A DNA stretch of 64,000 nt from Vibrio spartinae (GTDB lineage Bacteria > Pseudomonadota > Gammaproteobacteria > Enterobacterales > Vibrionaceae), in assembly GCF_024347135.1 (NCBI RefSeq), contig NZ_AP024907.1:3773001-3837000 (forward strand), read 5' to 3'. The translations under genes and the position numbers were made by a program. Position 1 is the stretch's first letter; each line of letters opens with the position of its first letter. Positions 1 through 9,399 of the stretch are shown here, in pieces. The notes beneath the pieces are model-generated. The model was not told where the DNA came from. It saw only the letters and a list, made by a program, of their open reading frames with translations, and ran no database searches.

Positions 1-429
1 ATCCTGCGTTTTATGCACGGCCAGCAAATCACCATCCATGATGCCAATATTTTTCATACTCTCACCATGGACTCGCAGCAGAAAATCAGCTTGAGGTTTG
101 AACATGGCGGGATCGACCTGATAGTGTGCTTCCACATGTTCCTGCGCCAGAATCGGTTCACCCGCGGCAACGCGGCCAATCAGTGGCAGACCCTCTTCAA
201 CCGAATCATGCGCTGAATTGAGCAGAATGCGTATGCCACGCGAAGCGCCCGGAACAATTTCAATCACTTGTTTACGCGCAAGCGCTTTCAAATGTTCTTC
301 AGCCGCATTGGCAGAACGGAACCCCAATTCTTTGGCAATTTCAGCGCGAGTCGGTGGCATTCCGGAATCTTCAATCCGGCTTTTGATCAAATCAAAGACC
401 TGTTGTTGGCGTGGTGTTAAAGGCTTCAT
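1..429 (-). CDS. lexA: LexA repressor, SOS response (3' end cut by window)
   Basis: Transcriptional repressor of the SOS regulon, inactivated by RecA-stimulated self-cleavage. The 143 residues visible from ATG at 429 begin [15 protein letters not shown], the N-terminal winged helix-turn-helix. The Ala-Gly cleavage site is seen in GRVAAGEP and the catalytic serine in HGESM. The reading frame is open to base 1, so the end of the peptidase domain with the catalytic lysine lies outside the window. Two SOS boxes directly upstream indicate autoregulation. It lies downstream of dgkA on the same strand, as in the enteric dgkA-lexA order. Confidence 0.97.
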   Translation of the reverse strand, partial: MKPLTPRQQQVFDLIKSRIEDSGMPPTRAEIAKELGFRSANAAEEHLKALARKQVIEIVPGASRGIRILLNSAHDSVEEGLPLIGRVAAGEPILAQEHVEAHYQVDPAMFKPQADFLLRVHGESMKNIGIMDGDLLAVHKTQD

Positions 430-436
430 AATTCAC

Positions 437-472
437 CTGTCTTTTTATACAGTTAACTGTGAGTATATCCAG
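437..472 (-). promoter_or_regulatory. Two tandem LexA (SOS) boxes upstream of lexA
   Basis: Positions 437-452 match CTGT-N8-ACAG perfectly. Positions 457-472 read CTGT-N8-CCAG, one base from consensus. The boxes are separated by 4 bp and lie 7-43 bp before the lexA start. E. coli lexA also has two adjacent operators, the second ending in CCAG, so this is the classic autoregulated arrangement. Confidence 0.93.
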
Positions 473-521
473 TATTCTGATAAATGAAAAGTGAATCTTT
501 CAAACCCAGTCTTTGAAAGAC

Positions 522-884
522 TTAGAATACAAAAATATCGACCCAGATATAGAGCGACATGAAAATCGAGAGTAATACGGCTGCAGACCCCATATCCTTG
601 GCCTGTCCCGCCAATTGATGGTGCTCAAACCCGATGCGATCGACAACTGCCTCAATCGCACTATTCAACAGCTCCACGATCAAAACCACCAGCAATGAAC
701 TAATGAGCAGTAAGCGTTCGATTTGGGTCACATCGGCGAACAAGGCGATCGGTATCAGGATAAGGCACACGATCAACTCTTCCCGAAAAGCAGCTTCACC
801 AGTGATCGCGGCACGAATGCCCTGATAGGAATATTTCGCTGCGTTCAATATACGTGTTACACCTTGAGCGGGTTTCTGTTGCAT
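522..884 (-). CDS. dgkA: Diacylglycerol kinase (integral membrane)
   Basis: Phosphorylates diacylglycerol to phosphatidic acid in the inner membrane, recycling the lipid released by membrane-derived glucan synthesis. The 120-residue length equals the family norm. Sequence shows the amphipathic N-terminal segment, the EAAFREE motif, three hydrophobic segments and the signature VELLNSAIEAVVDRIG, which carries the catalytic glutamate. It is divergent from plsB and sits between plsB and lexA, the same neighbourhood as in enterics. Confidence 0.96.
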   Translation of the reverse strand: MQQKPAQGVTRILNAAKYSYQGIRAAITGEAAFREELIVCLILIPIALFADVTQIERLLLISSLLVVLIVELLNSAIEAVVDRIGFEHHQLAGQAKDMGSAAVLLSIFMSLYIWVDIFVF

Positions 885-1112
885 ATATTTTTCCGATTAA
901 TGAGTGTGAATAGGGACATCTGGACAAGCAGAAAGAATCCTATCACGACGGTGGCAGAGAACTGTAGTGGTACACAAAAATAGTCGTGAATAGTAAAAGG
1001 TTGCCCCTGTTTCTGTTATTCTAAACCACATTCCGGCGACTAGGTTGACGTGATTGATATTGTGACAATCTGGTCCCTATTTCGTTATTCATTCTTGAGA
1101 GTCCGAGCTTTT

Positions 1113-3536
1113 ATGTCAGTCCGACAATCAGTATCACGTTCGCTATTAACTATCCCTGTATCTGCTTTGACCAAGAGCACGGTTGTTCCTGCCGATCCCA
1201 TCGCAGATCACCATATTGATCTGGAGAAGCCCATCGTCTATGCGCTCCCGTTTCAATCGACCGTCGATCTGCTGACTTTAAAACAGCAAACGGAGAAACT
1301 AGGGCTACCGGATCCATTTCAACCTTTAGAAATTGATGGTAAAAAACTCACGCGTTATATTTTTATTGCCTCCCGCCCAACGCTGATTCGCAGCGATGAC
1401 GATGTACCATACGGCTCCGTCACTCAGTTCACAGAGTTACTTGCATTGCATCAAGCCAATTCTGAGCTTGATATTCAGTTACTGCCGACATCCGTCCTGT
1501 GGGGCAGAAAACCCGGCAAAGAAAACCAGAGTAAAGCTTATCTGGAACCCATGAACGGCCCACAAAAGGCCAAAGCGGTATTGCTGTCCGGCAGAGACTG
1601 CTTAGTGCGTTTCAGCCCTGTGGTTTCTCTGCGCTATATGGCAGACAGCCACGGCACGGATGCCGCCATTGCCCATAAAGTTGCACGGGTCGCCCGGATT
1701 CATTTTTCACGCCAGAAACTGGCAGCCTCAGGGCCGCAACTGCCGGAACGTGAAGTATTATTGCAACGGTTGATGCAATCCCAAGCCATTCGCCATGCGA
1801 TTAATGACGAAGTTAAAACCAAAAATATTTCGCAGAAAAAAGCGCAGAAAGAAGCGCTGAAAATATTGGATGAGATCGCAGCAAACTTCTCTTATTCTCT
1901 CGTGCGTAAAAGTGATCGCTTGCTGAAATGGCTCTGGAACCGAATCTATCAAGGGATCAATGTGCACAATGCGGCGCGTGTCCGCCGTCTGGCTCAAGAT
2001 GGCCATGAAATTGTCTATGTGCCGTGCCACCGGAGTCACATGGACTATCTGTTATTGTCCTATGTGCTCTATCACGAAGGGATGGTTCCTCCCCATATTG
2101 CTGCGGGGCTGAATCTGAACTTTTTCCCGGCAGGGCCGTTATTCCGTCGCGGCGGGGCGTTTTTTATCCGACGCAGTTTTAAAGGCAATAAGCTTTATTC
2201 GACGATTTTCCGCGAATATCTGGCTGACTTGTTCGCGAAAGGATACTCCGTTGAATATTTCAGCGAAGGGGGACGCTCGCGAACCGGACGCTTACTACCC
2301 GCCAAAACGGGAATGCTGGCGATGACGATCCAAGCCATGTTAAGAGGTCTCAACCGCCCTGTCACTTTGGTGCCCGTGTACATTGGCTATGAACATGTCA
2401 TGGAAGTTTCGACCTATGCCAAAGAACTGCGCGGTAAGCAGAAAGAAAAAGAAAATGCCAGTCTGGTGATCCGGACAATTCGTAAACTGAAGAACTTCGG
2501 CCAAGGTTATGTCAATTTTGGCGAACCCATCTTGCTCAACCAGTTTTTGAATGAGGAAGTGCCTGACTGGACCAAAGATATTGATCGGGTTGGGAGCAGC
2601 CGTCCTCAGTGGATTACACCGCTTGTCAATCAACTCGCCACCAAAGTAATGACCCGTGTCAATGATGCTGCGGCAGCAAATGCCATGACGCTATGTGCAA
2701 CCGCGCTGCTCGCTTCCCGTCAGCGTGCGCTGGCCCGGGAAAACTTGATCAAACAGATCGACTGTTATCTTGAACTGTTACGCAATGTCCCTTACTCGGA
2801 AACGATGACCGTTCCGGTAGATAGTGCTGAGACATTGGTGGAACATGCGACGTCTCTCGATAAGTTTCTTATCGAATCCGACAGTATTGGTGAAATCATC
2901 TCACTGGATCGACATCAATCGATTCTGATGACTTACTATCGAAACAATATTATTCATCTGTTGGCATTGCCGTCACTGATTTCTCAGATATTGGTGAGCC
3001 ATCAATCGCTATCGCTCGATACGCTGCGCAATTATGTGGCGCTTATCTATCCATTCATCAAGCAAGAGTTGTTCCTGAGTTTCCAACCGGAAGCACTCAA
3101 CAATCATATTGATGCTTATCTGTGCGAACTACAGCGTCAGGAATTAATCCAATGTGAAGATGACACGGTGTCGATCAATCCGGCCAAAACACAAGTGTTA
3201 ATCTTACTCGGCAGAACGATTTCCGAAACACTACAGCGTTATGCGATTACGTTAAATTTACTGGTCTCGACACCGGATATGACGAAAAGCGAGCTCGAAA
3301 AAAATAGTCAGGAAATCGCCCGTCGGCTGGGACGGCTCCATGGTATTAATGCACCGGAGTTTTTTGATAAAGGTGTATTTACGGCCTTAATGACCACGCT
3401 GAAACAGCAGGATTATCTCAATCATGATCAGCAACTCTGTGCGGAAAAGTGTCAGCAATTGTCTGAACTGATGTTCACCTTGCTCTATCCTGAAATCCGC
3501 TTAACCATCAGAGAGAGCATCTATCTGATTGAGTAA
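1113..3536 (+). CDS. plsB: Glycerol-3-phosphate 1-O-acyltransferase
   Basis: First step of phospholipid synthesis: acylates sn-glycerol-3-phosphate at position 1 from acyl-ACP or acyl-CoA, on the inner membrane. The acyltransferase motifs are present in order: HRSHMDY with the catalytic His near residue 307, GAFFIRR, the phosphate-binding EGGRSRTGR, and [12 protein letters not shown]. With ATG at 1113 the protein is 807 residues, as in E. coli, and begins [12 protein letters not shown] like Vibrio PlsB. An in-frame GTG at 1050 would add 21 residues that look unlike the family. A hairpin terminator follows. Confidence 0.96.
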   Translation: MSVRQSVSRSLLTIPVSALTKSTVVPADPIADHHIDLEKPIVYALPFQSTVDLLTLKQQTEKLGLPDPFQPLEIDGKKLTRYIFIASRPTLIRSDDDVPYGSVTQFTELLALHQANSELDIQLLPTSVLWGRKPGKENQSKAYLEPMNGPQKAKAVLLSGRDCLVRFSPVVSLRYMADSHGTDAAIAHKVARVARIHFSRQKLAASGPQLPEREVLLQRLMQSQAIRHAINDEVKTKNISQKKAQKEALKILDEIAANFSYSLVRKSDRLLKWLWNRIYQGINVHNAARVRRLAQDGHEIVYVPCHRSHMDYLLLSYVLYHEGMVPPHIAAGLNLNFFPAGPLFRRGGAFFIRRSFKGNKLYSTIFREYLADLFAKGYSVEYFSEGGRSRTGRLLPAKTGMLAMTIQAMLRGLNRPVTLVPVYIGYEHVMEVSTYAKELRGKQKEKENASLVIRTIRKLKNFGQGYVNFGEPILLNQFLNEEVPDWTKDIDRVGSSRPQWITPLVNQLATKVMTRVNDAAAANAMTLCATALLASRQRALARENLIKQIDCYLELLRNVPYSETMTVPVDSAETLVEHATSLDKFLIESDSIGEIISLDRHQSILMTYYRNNIIHLLALPSLISQILVSHQSLSLDTLRNYVALIYPFIKQELFLSFQPEALNNHIDAYLCELQRQELIQCEDDTVSINPAKTQVLILLGRTISETLQRYAITLNLLVSTPDMTKSELEKNSQEIARRLGRLHGINAPEFFDKGVFTALMTTLKQQDYLNHDQQLCAEKCQQLSELMFTLLYPEIRLTIRESIYLIE

Positions 3537-3541
3537 ATCAG

Positions 3542-3589
3542 TGCTGGGTAAACCTGTGTCGGATGAATCGATGCTGGGTGAACCTGTGT
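3542..3589. repeat. Imperfect direct repeat after plsB
   Basis: Two 18-bp copies of TGCTGGGTRAACCTGTGT at 3542-3559 and 3572-3589 differ at one base. They lie in the short plsB-ubiA gap, before the terminator. No function is evident. They may be a small local duplication. Confidence 0.6.
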
Positions 3590-3624
3590 TAGAGGTAAAC
3601 ATTGAGGCTCGGGATCATCCGGGC

Positions 3625-3659
3625 AAAAAGAAACGGCATCATTTGATGCCGTTTTTCTT
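3625..3659. terminator. Bidirectional terminator between plsB and ubiA
   Basis: A perfect 11-bp stem (3631-3641 with 3644-3654, 2-nt loop) is preceded by an A-run and followed by a T-run. It therefore works as an intrinsic terminator in both directions between the convergent plsB (+) and ubiA (-). Confidence 0.88.
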
Positions 3660-3678
3660 GCCGCGTTTCATGTACGGC

Positions 3679-4539
3679 TCAATGGGACCACATGGAAACC
3701 AGCAAACCCGCAGTAATCACCATGCCGACATAATTGTTGTTCAAGAATGCTTGTAGACACAGGGTTCGCTGCCGATGTCGAATTAAATGCTGTTGATAAA
3801 CAAATAGTCCGCTCACGATCAGCACACTCCAATAAAACGCGGCACTCAACTGATACATCACACCCACGCCAATCAGCATCAGTAACGTGATCAGTTGGAG
3901 AACACCAATGATCAGCTTATCAAAGTGGCCAAACAGAACAGCGGTTGACTTCACGCCGATCTTTAAATCATCTTCCCGATCGGTCATCGCATACTGTGTA
4001 TCATAAGCCACCGTCCAGACCGAATTAATCAGAAAAATAAACCATACCACGCCCGGTAAGCTATTTGACTGGGCCGCCCAAGCCATCGGAATCGCCCAGC
4101 TAAAAGCCAGTGCTAAGAAAACCTGAGGTAAATGTGTATAGCGTTTCATGAAAGGATAAATAAACGCCAATACAATCGCAGCAAAAGAGAGCTGAATGGT
4201 GAGTTTATTCATCGTCAGAACCAGCGCAAACGAGAACAACGACAGAATAAGAAATAAGCCGACCGCCTCTTTCTCGGTCACGAGGCCAGCCGGTAAGGGA
4301 CGCATATGTGTGCGCTGAACATGACCGTCAACATGACGATCCGCAAAATCATTAATCACACAGCCGGCAGACCGCATGAAAATCACCCCAAGAACAAATA
4401 CAAACAGCACATTCAGATCCGGAATGCCTTCGGCAGCAAGAATCAATGCCCATAACGTCGGCCATAGCAACAGCAAAGAGCCGATGGGGCGATCCATCCG
4501 CATCAACTGCCAGTATGCTTTTGCCTTTGATACCGTCAT
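3679..4539 (-). CDS. ubiA: 4-hydroxybenzoate octaprenyltransferase
   Basis: Membrane prenyltransferase that joins the polyprenyl tail to 4-hydroxybenzoate, the second committed step of ubiquinone synthesis. The two aspartate-rich Mg-diphosphate motifs are visible: [11 protein letters not shown] and [13 protein letters not shown]. They are set among about eight hydrophobic helices. The start at 4539 (286 residues, [18 protein letters not shown]) fits the family's usual ~290 and has a GGAG ribosome site. The reading frame is open further upstream to 4647 but that extension overlaps ubiC and is not conserved-looking. ubiC precedes it, the two probably forming an operon ubiC-ubiA. Confidence 0.96.
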   Translation of the reverse strand: MTVSKAKAYWQLMRMDRPIGSLLLLWPTLWALILAAEGIPDLNVLFVFVLGVIFMRSAGCVINDFADRHVDGHVQRTHMRPLPAGLVTEKEAVGLFLILSLFSFALVLTMNKLTIQLSFAAIVLAFIYPFMKRYTHLPQVFLALAFSWAIPMAWAAQSNSLPGVVWFIFLINSVWTVAYDTQYAMTDREDDLKIGVKSTAVLFGHFDKLIIGVLQLITLLMLIGVGVMYQLSAAFYWSVLIVSGLFVYQQHLIRHRQRTLCLQAFLNNNYVGMVITAGLLVSMWSH

Positions 4540-4552
4540 TCTTTGTTCTCCT

Positions 4553-5116
4553 TCACATACACGGGGCGTCAGGTAAAAATAGTTCAGTGACAAGCATCGG
4601 TTGATGAGCCATCCATAGCCTTGAGCGACGCGCCCACAATACGCCATCTTCAGTGTCTACTTTTGCGACCTGTAACGCATCTCGTTGAACATCCTCAGAT
4701 TGAAACACAAAATCCCCCAGTGAACTCGCTCCCAATTGAAAGAGACGATTCGATAAGTCACTCTTGTCCAGTCGCGGAATCAACGTATGACCAATCACCC
4801 ATGGTGTGTTGTCTCCCGACAATAACACCTGACGGATCAGACATCGTTGAGGAGAAGACAACAAGCTTTGCTCTTGCACAGAAAGACAGGCCCTATCCAC
4901 CCAGTCATGCCGGAGTACATCAACGGAGAGGGAATGGCAATAGTTTTTCATCAACAGGGAAAGCGATCCCTGTTCTTGTAACCATTGTCTAATCTTTGGC
5001 GTCGGAAAATAGAAATTTCCGCATTCTTGCCAAATTATCTGGTTTAATAGCGGTAGATAAGGCGAAACTGATTGATGCATACTACTATTTTTATGTGAAT
5101 GCCTTTGTGATTGCAT
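4553..5116 (-). CDS. ubiC: Chorismate--pyruvate lyase
   Basis: Soluble enzyme that removes pyruvate from chorismate to give 4-hydroxybenzoate, the UbiA substrate encoded 13 bp downstream. The C-terminal [10 protein letters not shown] and [10 protein letters not shown] are typical, the glutamate of TELFLP matching the catalytic Glu155 of E. coli UbiC. The arginine in [11 protein letters not shown] aligns with Arg76. ATG at 5116 has an AGGAT ribosome site, giving 187 residues. An internal ATG at 5080 (175 residues) is closer to the family length but lacks a good ribosome site. Confidence 0.92.
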   Translation of the reverse strand: MQSQRHSHKNSSMHQSVSPYLPLLNQIIWQECGNFYFPTPKIRQWLQEQGSLSLLMKNYCHSLSVDVLRHDWVDRACLSVQEQSLLSSPQRCLIRQVLLSGDNTPWVIGHTLIPRLDKSDLSNRLFQLGASSLGDFVFQSEDVQRDALQVAKVDTEDGVLWARRSRLWMAHQPMLVTELFLPDAPCM

Positions 5117-5136
5117 AATATCCTGATTAGGATATT
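5117..5136 (-). promoter_or_regulatory. Hairpin covering the ubiC ribosome-binding site
   Basis: AATATCCT-GATT-AGGATATT is a perfect 8-bp inverted repeat with a 4-nt loop, immediately before the ubiC ATG at 5116. In the ubiC mRNA the AGGAT ribosome site lies in the 3' arm, so folding would hide it. It could also be a small operator. Both roles are inference. Confidence 0.5.
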
Positions 5137-5247
5137 GTTTTGAAGCGAATGTCGAAGGCTGTCAGCTTTGTTATCAACGGGTAAACTATTGTAACAAGAT
5201 CAGAGCGATTCGAATATCATCAACCTTTGTCAGATTATAACATTATT

Positions 5248-5658
5248 ATGCTGAAACGTTATTTAGCCCTCATCATTTTCATGACAGGCCTATGCACTGT
5301 CTCGCTTAGCCATGCGGCTGAGGATTCAGGCGCACCTAAACTTGCCTATTTTACGCTGGAACCCGATCTCACCACCAATTTCTTTACCAAAGGGAAAGAG
5401 CTTGGATATATTCAAGTCCGTATCGAGATTATGGTTGCCAGTAATTCAGATCTGCCGATCATCGAAAAGCATCAACCACTGATTCGCGATACGGTGGTCG
5501 AGCTGATGGGGAAACAGACCGCTGATACGATTCGCTCTCTTGCGGGAAGAGAAGATCTGAGAAAGATGTTGGTGAAAAAAATCAATGATTTGCTTTTGCC
5601 GGAAACGGGACGTTCTATCGTCGCTGATTTGCTATTTACTAAATATATTTATCAGTAA
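5248..5658 (+). CDS. FliL-family secreted protein, flagellar-associated homologue
   Basis: Paralogue of the flagellar basal-body protein FliL, which acts near the stator. From ATG at 5248 it is 136 residues. The first ~24 (MLKRYLALIIFMTGLCTVSLSHA) look like a cleavable signal peptide ending in SHA-A, unlike classical FliL, which keeps an N-terminal membrane anchor. The rest holds the FliL core, with LGYIQVRIEIMV, the RDTVVELMGKQ segment and a TGRSIVADLLFTKYIYQ tail. No flagellar gene is nearby. Vibrio genomes carry such a stand-alone copy beside ubiC. A TTG start at 5227 is possible but less likely. Confidence 0.82.
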   Translation: MLKRYLALIIFMTGLCTVSLSHAAEDSGAPKLAYFTLEPDLTTNFFTKGKELGYIQVRIEIMVASNSDLPIIEKHQPLIRDTVVELMGKQTADTIRSLAGREDLRKMLVKKINDLLLPETGRSIVADLLFTKYIYQ

Positions 5659-5739
5659 ACGCCGCACAGAGGCCATCTGCTACCATCTGCTCACAAGAGA
5701 CCGCCAACCTGTCCGGCAAGGTTCCACGAGTTTGTTTAC

Positions 5740-6576
5740 CTATACGTTTACCGGGGCTCGCTTAGCTTCATACAGTCCGAGTCCCATTCCAATCAACAAT
5801 CCAGCCACGTGCGCACTATTGGCAATGGGCATAAAGGGCTGCACAAAAGCAATCACTAACCAGATCAGCATGAAACCGAGTAGCGGTTTCTGAATCGATA
5901 ATCCAAGTTCAGGTCGCTTCCAGCCGAACATCCAAATAAAGCCGACCAACGCATAAACCACACCGGATAAGCCACCAAACCCCGGGCCATCACTCCAATA
6001 TTGTACGATCCCGGATCCGGCTGAAGACAACACCAATAGGTTAGCCAGTCTCCAAGCGCCCAAACGTTTTTCGAGATCGCCCCCCAGATACCACCACCAC
6101 AACAGGTTAAAAATGATATGGAGAATAGAAAAATGCAGAAAAGCCGGTGTAACCCAACGCCAGATCTGCCAAGCGCCAGTTTGAGAGGTGGGAAAATGGA
6201 GTAGATTGAACATCGTTTGTTGCAATCCAAACATCTGAAGCACAAAAACAACGATACACAATAAGCACACGCCTAATGTCATATAACCGGCTTTGGCATA
6301 AAACAGTTGTAAAACACTTGGTGAACGGTAACGAAATAATGGTTTTTGCTTGCCGTCGGTCTGCCAAGATGCCGCACTATATTTCGGGTCTTCAGGGTGT
6401 GCTAAAAACTGCTTCAGCTCGATGTCGGTTTCATGCAAGTGTTCATCTTTGACTAACCATAAACAGAACGTTGCTTCTACGTCCGGTACCATCACAATCT
6501 CTATATGCTTTAAAGCCATATAATCGATAAATGCCTGCCCCAAACGAGGATTATCGATCGTAATCAGACGCATCAT
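5740..6576 (-). CDS. glpG: Rhomboid intramembrane serine protease GlpG
   Basis: Cleaves transmembrane substrates within the inner membrane. The 278-residue length is near the 276 of E. coli. The N-terminal ~90 residues are the cytoplasmic domain. Six membrane helices follow. The catalytic serine is in GGLSGVVYAL and the catalytic histidine in NSAHVAGLLIGMGLG. The oxyanion-region HIIFNLLWWWYLGG is also present. It follows glpE, a pairing shared with the enteric glpEG operon, although no glpR is visible here. Confidence 0.96.
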   Translation of the reverse strand: MMRLITIDNPRLGQAFIDYMALKHIEIVMVPDVEATFCLWLVKDEHLHETDIELKQFLAHPEDPKYSAASWQTDGKQKPLFRYRSPSVLQLFYAKAGYMTLGVCLLCIVVFVLQMFGLQQTMFNLLHFPTSQTGAWQIWRWVTPAFLHFSILHIIFNLLWWWYLGGDLEKRLGAWRLANLLVLSSAGSGIVQYWSDGPGFGGLSGVVYALVGFIWMFGWKRPELGLSIQKPLLGFMLIWLVIAFVQPFMPIANSAHVAGLLIGMGLGLYEAKRAPVNV

Positions 6577-6667
6577 ATCTCTGTCTCTTCTTCGTCGAAT
6601 AGTGGGAACATTGGATGATTCACAACGTCATGTTATGCGCTCACAATGGCCATTGAGGGCGCTGATA

Positions 6668-6991
6668 TTATGACAACGATGAGACCGGTAAATTCGCCCG
6701 ATGCCAAGCTTCAAAACCACCATCAATGCTATATACCGCTTCAAACCCCTGATTAATCAAATACTGTGCCGCGCCCTGACTACTGACACCGTGATAACAC
6801 ATCACAAGCACCGGGTGCTCATAATCAATATCGGCCATAAACTGATTGATCGTATCGTTGGTCAAGTGAAACGCAGATTCAGCATGTGCCACGGCAAACG
6901 ACTGGGGATCACGAATATCGACTAACGTTGCGCCCAGCTCTTGCATCATGTTCAGCGCCCCCTGAACATCAATATGTTGAAATTGCTCCAT
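6668..6991 (-). CDS. glpE: Thiosulfate sulfurtransferase (rhodanese) GlpE
   Basis: Single-domain rhodanese of 107 residues that moves sulfane sulfur from thiosulfate to cyanide or thioredoxin in the cytoplasm. The active-site loop [16 protein letters not shown] contains the catalytic cysteine and matches the GlpE-type six-residue loop. [14 protein letters not shown] is the rhodanese signature near the N-terminus. It lies 91 bp before glpG on the same strand, and its upstream gap carries the DnaA-box-like cluster. Confidence 0.95.
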   Translation of the reverse strand: MEQFQHIDVQGALNMMQELGATLVDIRDPQSFAVAHAESAFHLTNDTINQFMADIDYEHPVLVMCYHGVSSQGAAQYLINQGFEAVYSIDGGFEAWHRANLPVSSLS

Positions 6992-7070
6992 GATTTATCA
7001 CTCCCGCACTCTATCGGTGAATCCTATTGTAACCTATTCAGGTCCTATCAATACAATCGAATCACAAGGG

Positions 7071-7287
7071 TTATCCATGATTGATCATTTTTTCACCATC
7101 AGTGGATAAAGCTGTGAATTGTGTTGATAAAGTAGTCAGAGTGAAAATGATCCACAAGATGTAGTGATGATCTTTATTTTACTGTGTGTAAATCTTTTGA
7201 TATCCCCAAGCGAAACAATCCGTTCAGCGCTTGGTAATGACGTCTCATACACCGTAAGTCAATCATTTAAACACAGACTTATCCACA
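7071..7287. promoter_or_regulatory. Cluster of DnaA-box-like sequences upstream of glpE
   Basis: The glpE-rpoH gap (6992-7389) holds no convincing gene. It contains one perfect DnaA box TTATCCACA at 7279-7287 (+). One-mismatch versions occur at 7101-7109 (-, TTATCCACT), 7122-7130 (-, TTATCAACA), 7148-7156 (+, TGATCCACA) and 7183-7191 (-, TTACACACA against TTATACACA). A weaker one is at 7071. GATC sites lie at 7083, 7149 and 7169, and a GATCTTTATTTTA stretch at 7169 resembles oriC 13-mers. It could be a DnaA-titration site or a DnaA-controlled promoter. It is not the chromosomal origin by gene context. Confidence 0.5.
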
Positions 7288-7321
7288 GGATGATATTGAC
7301 AATACTGCACAGGTTTGGATC

Positions 7322-7357
7322 AAAAAATAAAAACCGGGATCGCTGGGATCCCGGTTT
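7322..7357 (-). terminator. Intrinsic terminator of rpoH
   Basis: An 11-bp perfect stem (7331-7341 with 7347-7357) rich in GC is followed, on the minus strand, by a TTATTTTTT run. It lies 33 bp after the rpoH stop. Confidence 0.9.
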
Positions 7358-7389
7358 CTGAATTTGGTCTTGCTGAGAAAAATGAATGT

Positions 7390-8244
7390 CTACATTTCTC
7401 CGACAGCATCCTTCAGTTTCTTCATGGCATTTTTTTCCAGCTGACGGATGCGCTCAGCGGATACACCATAATTATCGGCTAAATCTTGTAAAGTGACTTT
7501 GGGCTCATCCAACCAACGAGACCGGACAATATGCTGGCTACGCTCATCCAGACTCGATATCGCTAACGACAGACGATGATTGGTATGCTGTTCCCAGTTG
7601 GTGCTTTCCAAGCTTTCAGCAACATCAGAATTTTTATCTTCGAGATAAAGGACCGGCGCTGAAGCTGCATTGCCTTCGTCGTCATCAACAGACATATCAA
7701 AGGTCGCATCCTGAGCCGCCAAACGAGATTCCATCTCCCGAACTTCTGACGGTTCAACACCCAGCTCTTTCGCAACCGTTTCAACTTCACTATGGTTAAA
7801 CCAACCAAGACGCTTTTTCGATTTTCTTAAATTAAAGAAAAGTTTCCGTTGCGCTTTCGTTGTAGCGATTTTGACAATACGCCAGTTGCGAAGTACATAT
7901 TCATGAATTTCAGCTTTAATCCAGTGCACAGCAAAAGAGACCAGACGAACACCAACTTCAGGATTGAAGCGCTTGACTGCTTTCATCAAGCCGATATTAC
8001 CTTCCTGAACCAGATCTGCCATTGGCAATCCATAACCGGAATAACCACGAGCAATATGAACGACGAAACGAAGATGCGACAGAATCAAACCTTTCGCGGC
8101 TTCAATTTCACTTTTGTAATATAATCGTTCCGCAAGCTCATGTTCTTCTTCTGCACTCAGCATCGGATAACTATTCACAGAACGGATATAGCTGTCCAGG
8201 CTATCTTTTGTCAGAGCTGCCATTGGATACGTATGGTTTGTCAT
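7390..8244 (-). CDS. rpoH: RNA polymerase heat-shock sigma factor RpoH (sigma-32)
   Basis: Directs RNA polymerase to heat-shock promoters. 284 residues, as in E. coli. Visible parts are region 1.2/2 ([57 protein letters not shown]), the RpoH box [12 protein letters not shown] that separates it from sigma-70, and region 4.2 ([28 protein letters not shown]). It lies downstream of ftsEX, as in enterics. A weak -35-like TTGACT on the minus strand at 8361-8366 is the best promoter candidate in the 171-bp gap to ftsX. Confidence 0.98.
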   Translation of the reverse strand: MTNHTYPMAALTKDSLDSYIRSVNSYPMLSAEEEHELAERLYYKSEIEAAKGLILSHLRFVVHIARGYSGYGLPMADLVQEGNIGLMKAVKRFNPEVGVRLVSFAVHWIKAEIHEYVLRNWRIVKIATTKAQRKLFFNLRKSKKRLGWFNHSEVETVAKELGVEPSEVREMESRLAAQDATFDMSVDDDEGNAASAPVLYLEDKNSDVAESLESTNWEQHTNHRLSLAISSLDERSQHIVRSRWLDEPKVTLQDLADNYGVSAERIRQLEKNAMKKLKDAVGEM

Positions 8245-8415
8245 TCAATTCCTCATCAATTTCTGATTAAGAGTGTACTCAACCTATTTATGTAGGACTC
8301 TATCATCTTGTTGCTTACGAGTTAAGTCCAACAGATACAGATAAACAATTTTCTATCGGAAGTCAAGCTCCCACTTTTACTCACTATGCATTTCAGGAGA
8401 TAAGACACGTCTTTT

Positions 8416-9399
8416 TTACACAGGTTCAATTTCTTTCAAATGTCGTTGTGCCGATAACTTGGCTGCGATACAGCTGAGTAATGTACCGACCATCAGAAGT
8501 AGCAAAGATTCATCCCAGCCTAATCCTAACAGACGGAACTGACTGTCGTAGAGTGTTGCAATCTGATTCACTGCACCATTGAATAATATAGTCAGCAAAG
8601 CCGTAAATAGCCATGCACTGACTGAACCGAGAAAACCAAACCACATGCCGGAGTACAGATAAGGACGCAGAATAAACACATCTGTCGCTCCGATGAGTTT
8701 CATCGTTTGAATTTCTTCTTTGTTGGCTAACACATTAAAACGTAACGTATTCCCGACAATTAAGAACACAGCGGCAAACATCAGCAATGACAAGCACACG
8801 ACAACCATTGTCGCCAGATGTTCGATCGCATCCAGACGTGTCAGCCAATCTTCGTCAAGGCGCACATCCGTCACATTCTGCTCATGCTGAAGACTTTCAG
8901 CTAACTGCTTTACTTCGGATTGATTGTTCACCGTAGGCGTAATCACGATCACCCCGGGTAATGCATAATCATCCAACAGACTGATCGCTTGCTCAAACCC
9001 CGCATGTCGGCTCATTTCGGCCAACCCTTGTTGCGGAGAAATGTATTCAACCTTTTGAACGCTCGGACGCACTTCTATTTCATCTTTCAGCACCATCACC
9101 CGAGCTTCCGGCGTCCCTTCTTCAAGATAAACACTGATTTGCGAAGGCGTAGCAACATGGCTGGCAACCGAAGCAACATTTTTACTTAACAGATACAGAC
9201 AGGCAGGCATCGTTAACGCCATCGAGATGACCGCCAATGTCAGTAAGTTTCCCATCGGTCGCTGCTGCCAAAGGGCCAGAAAAGACAACTTCGCCTGCTT
9301 GTAATGTATTGCCAGAAAGTGATCGCGAGGCGGACGCTTTTGTTCGCGTTTTTTCTTTGAGTTGGAGGAGGCGCGTTTGTTTTTCGGCTTAGTTGCCAT
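8416..9399 (-). CDS. ftsX: Cell-division ABC transporter permease-like protein FtsX
   Basis: Membrane partner of FtsE in the divisome. It transmits ATP hydrolysis to periplasmic amidase activation. It has a basic, Lys/Arg-rich N-terminus, a first membrane helix (LLTLAVISMALTMPACLYLL), a periplasmic domain of ~110 residues and three further helices near the C-terminus (e.g. MVVVCLSLLMFAAVFLIVG). ATG at 9399 has a GAGG ribosome site. It overlaps the ftsE stop by 11 bp, so the two genes are translationally coupled. A TTG at 9408 is a less likely start. Confidence 0.95.
   Translation of the reverse strand: MATKPKNKRASSNSKKKREQKRPPRDHFLAIHYKQAKLSFLALWQQRPMGNLLTLAVISMALTMPACLYLLSKNVASVASHVATPSQISVYLEEGTPEARVMVLKDEIEVRPSVQKVEYISPQQGLAEMSRHAGFEQAISLLDDYALPGVIVITPTVNNQSEVKQLAESLQHEQNVTDVRLDEDWLTRLDAIEHLATMVVVCLSLLMFAAVFLIVGNTLRFNVLANKEEIQTMKLIGATDVFILRPYLYSGMWFGFLGSVSAWLFTALLTILFNGAVNQIATLYDSQFRLLGLGWDESLLLLMVGTLLSCIAAKLSAQRHLKEIEPV

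Noticed and set aside
3529..3756. 75-residue + strand ORF after plsB
   Set aside because: It overlaps plsB, crosses the direct repeat and the bidirectional terminator, and runs into ubiA on the other strand. No ribosome site.
7071..7287. A chromosomal replication origin
   Set aside because: Although DnaA-box-like sequences are present, the neighbours are glpE and rpoH rather than mnmG/mioC or rctB, and the boxes are mostly imperfect. Kept only as a DnaA-binding-site candidate.
7164..7361. 65-residue + strand ORF in the glpE-rpoH gap
   Set aside because: It runs through the rpoH terminator hairpin and the DnaA-box cluster and has no ribosome site or conserved look.
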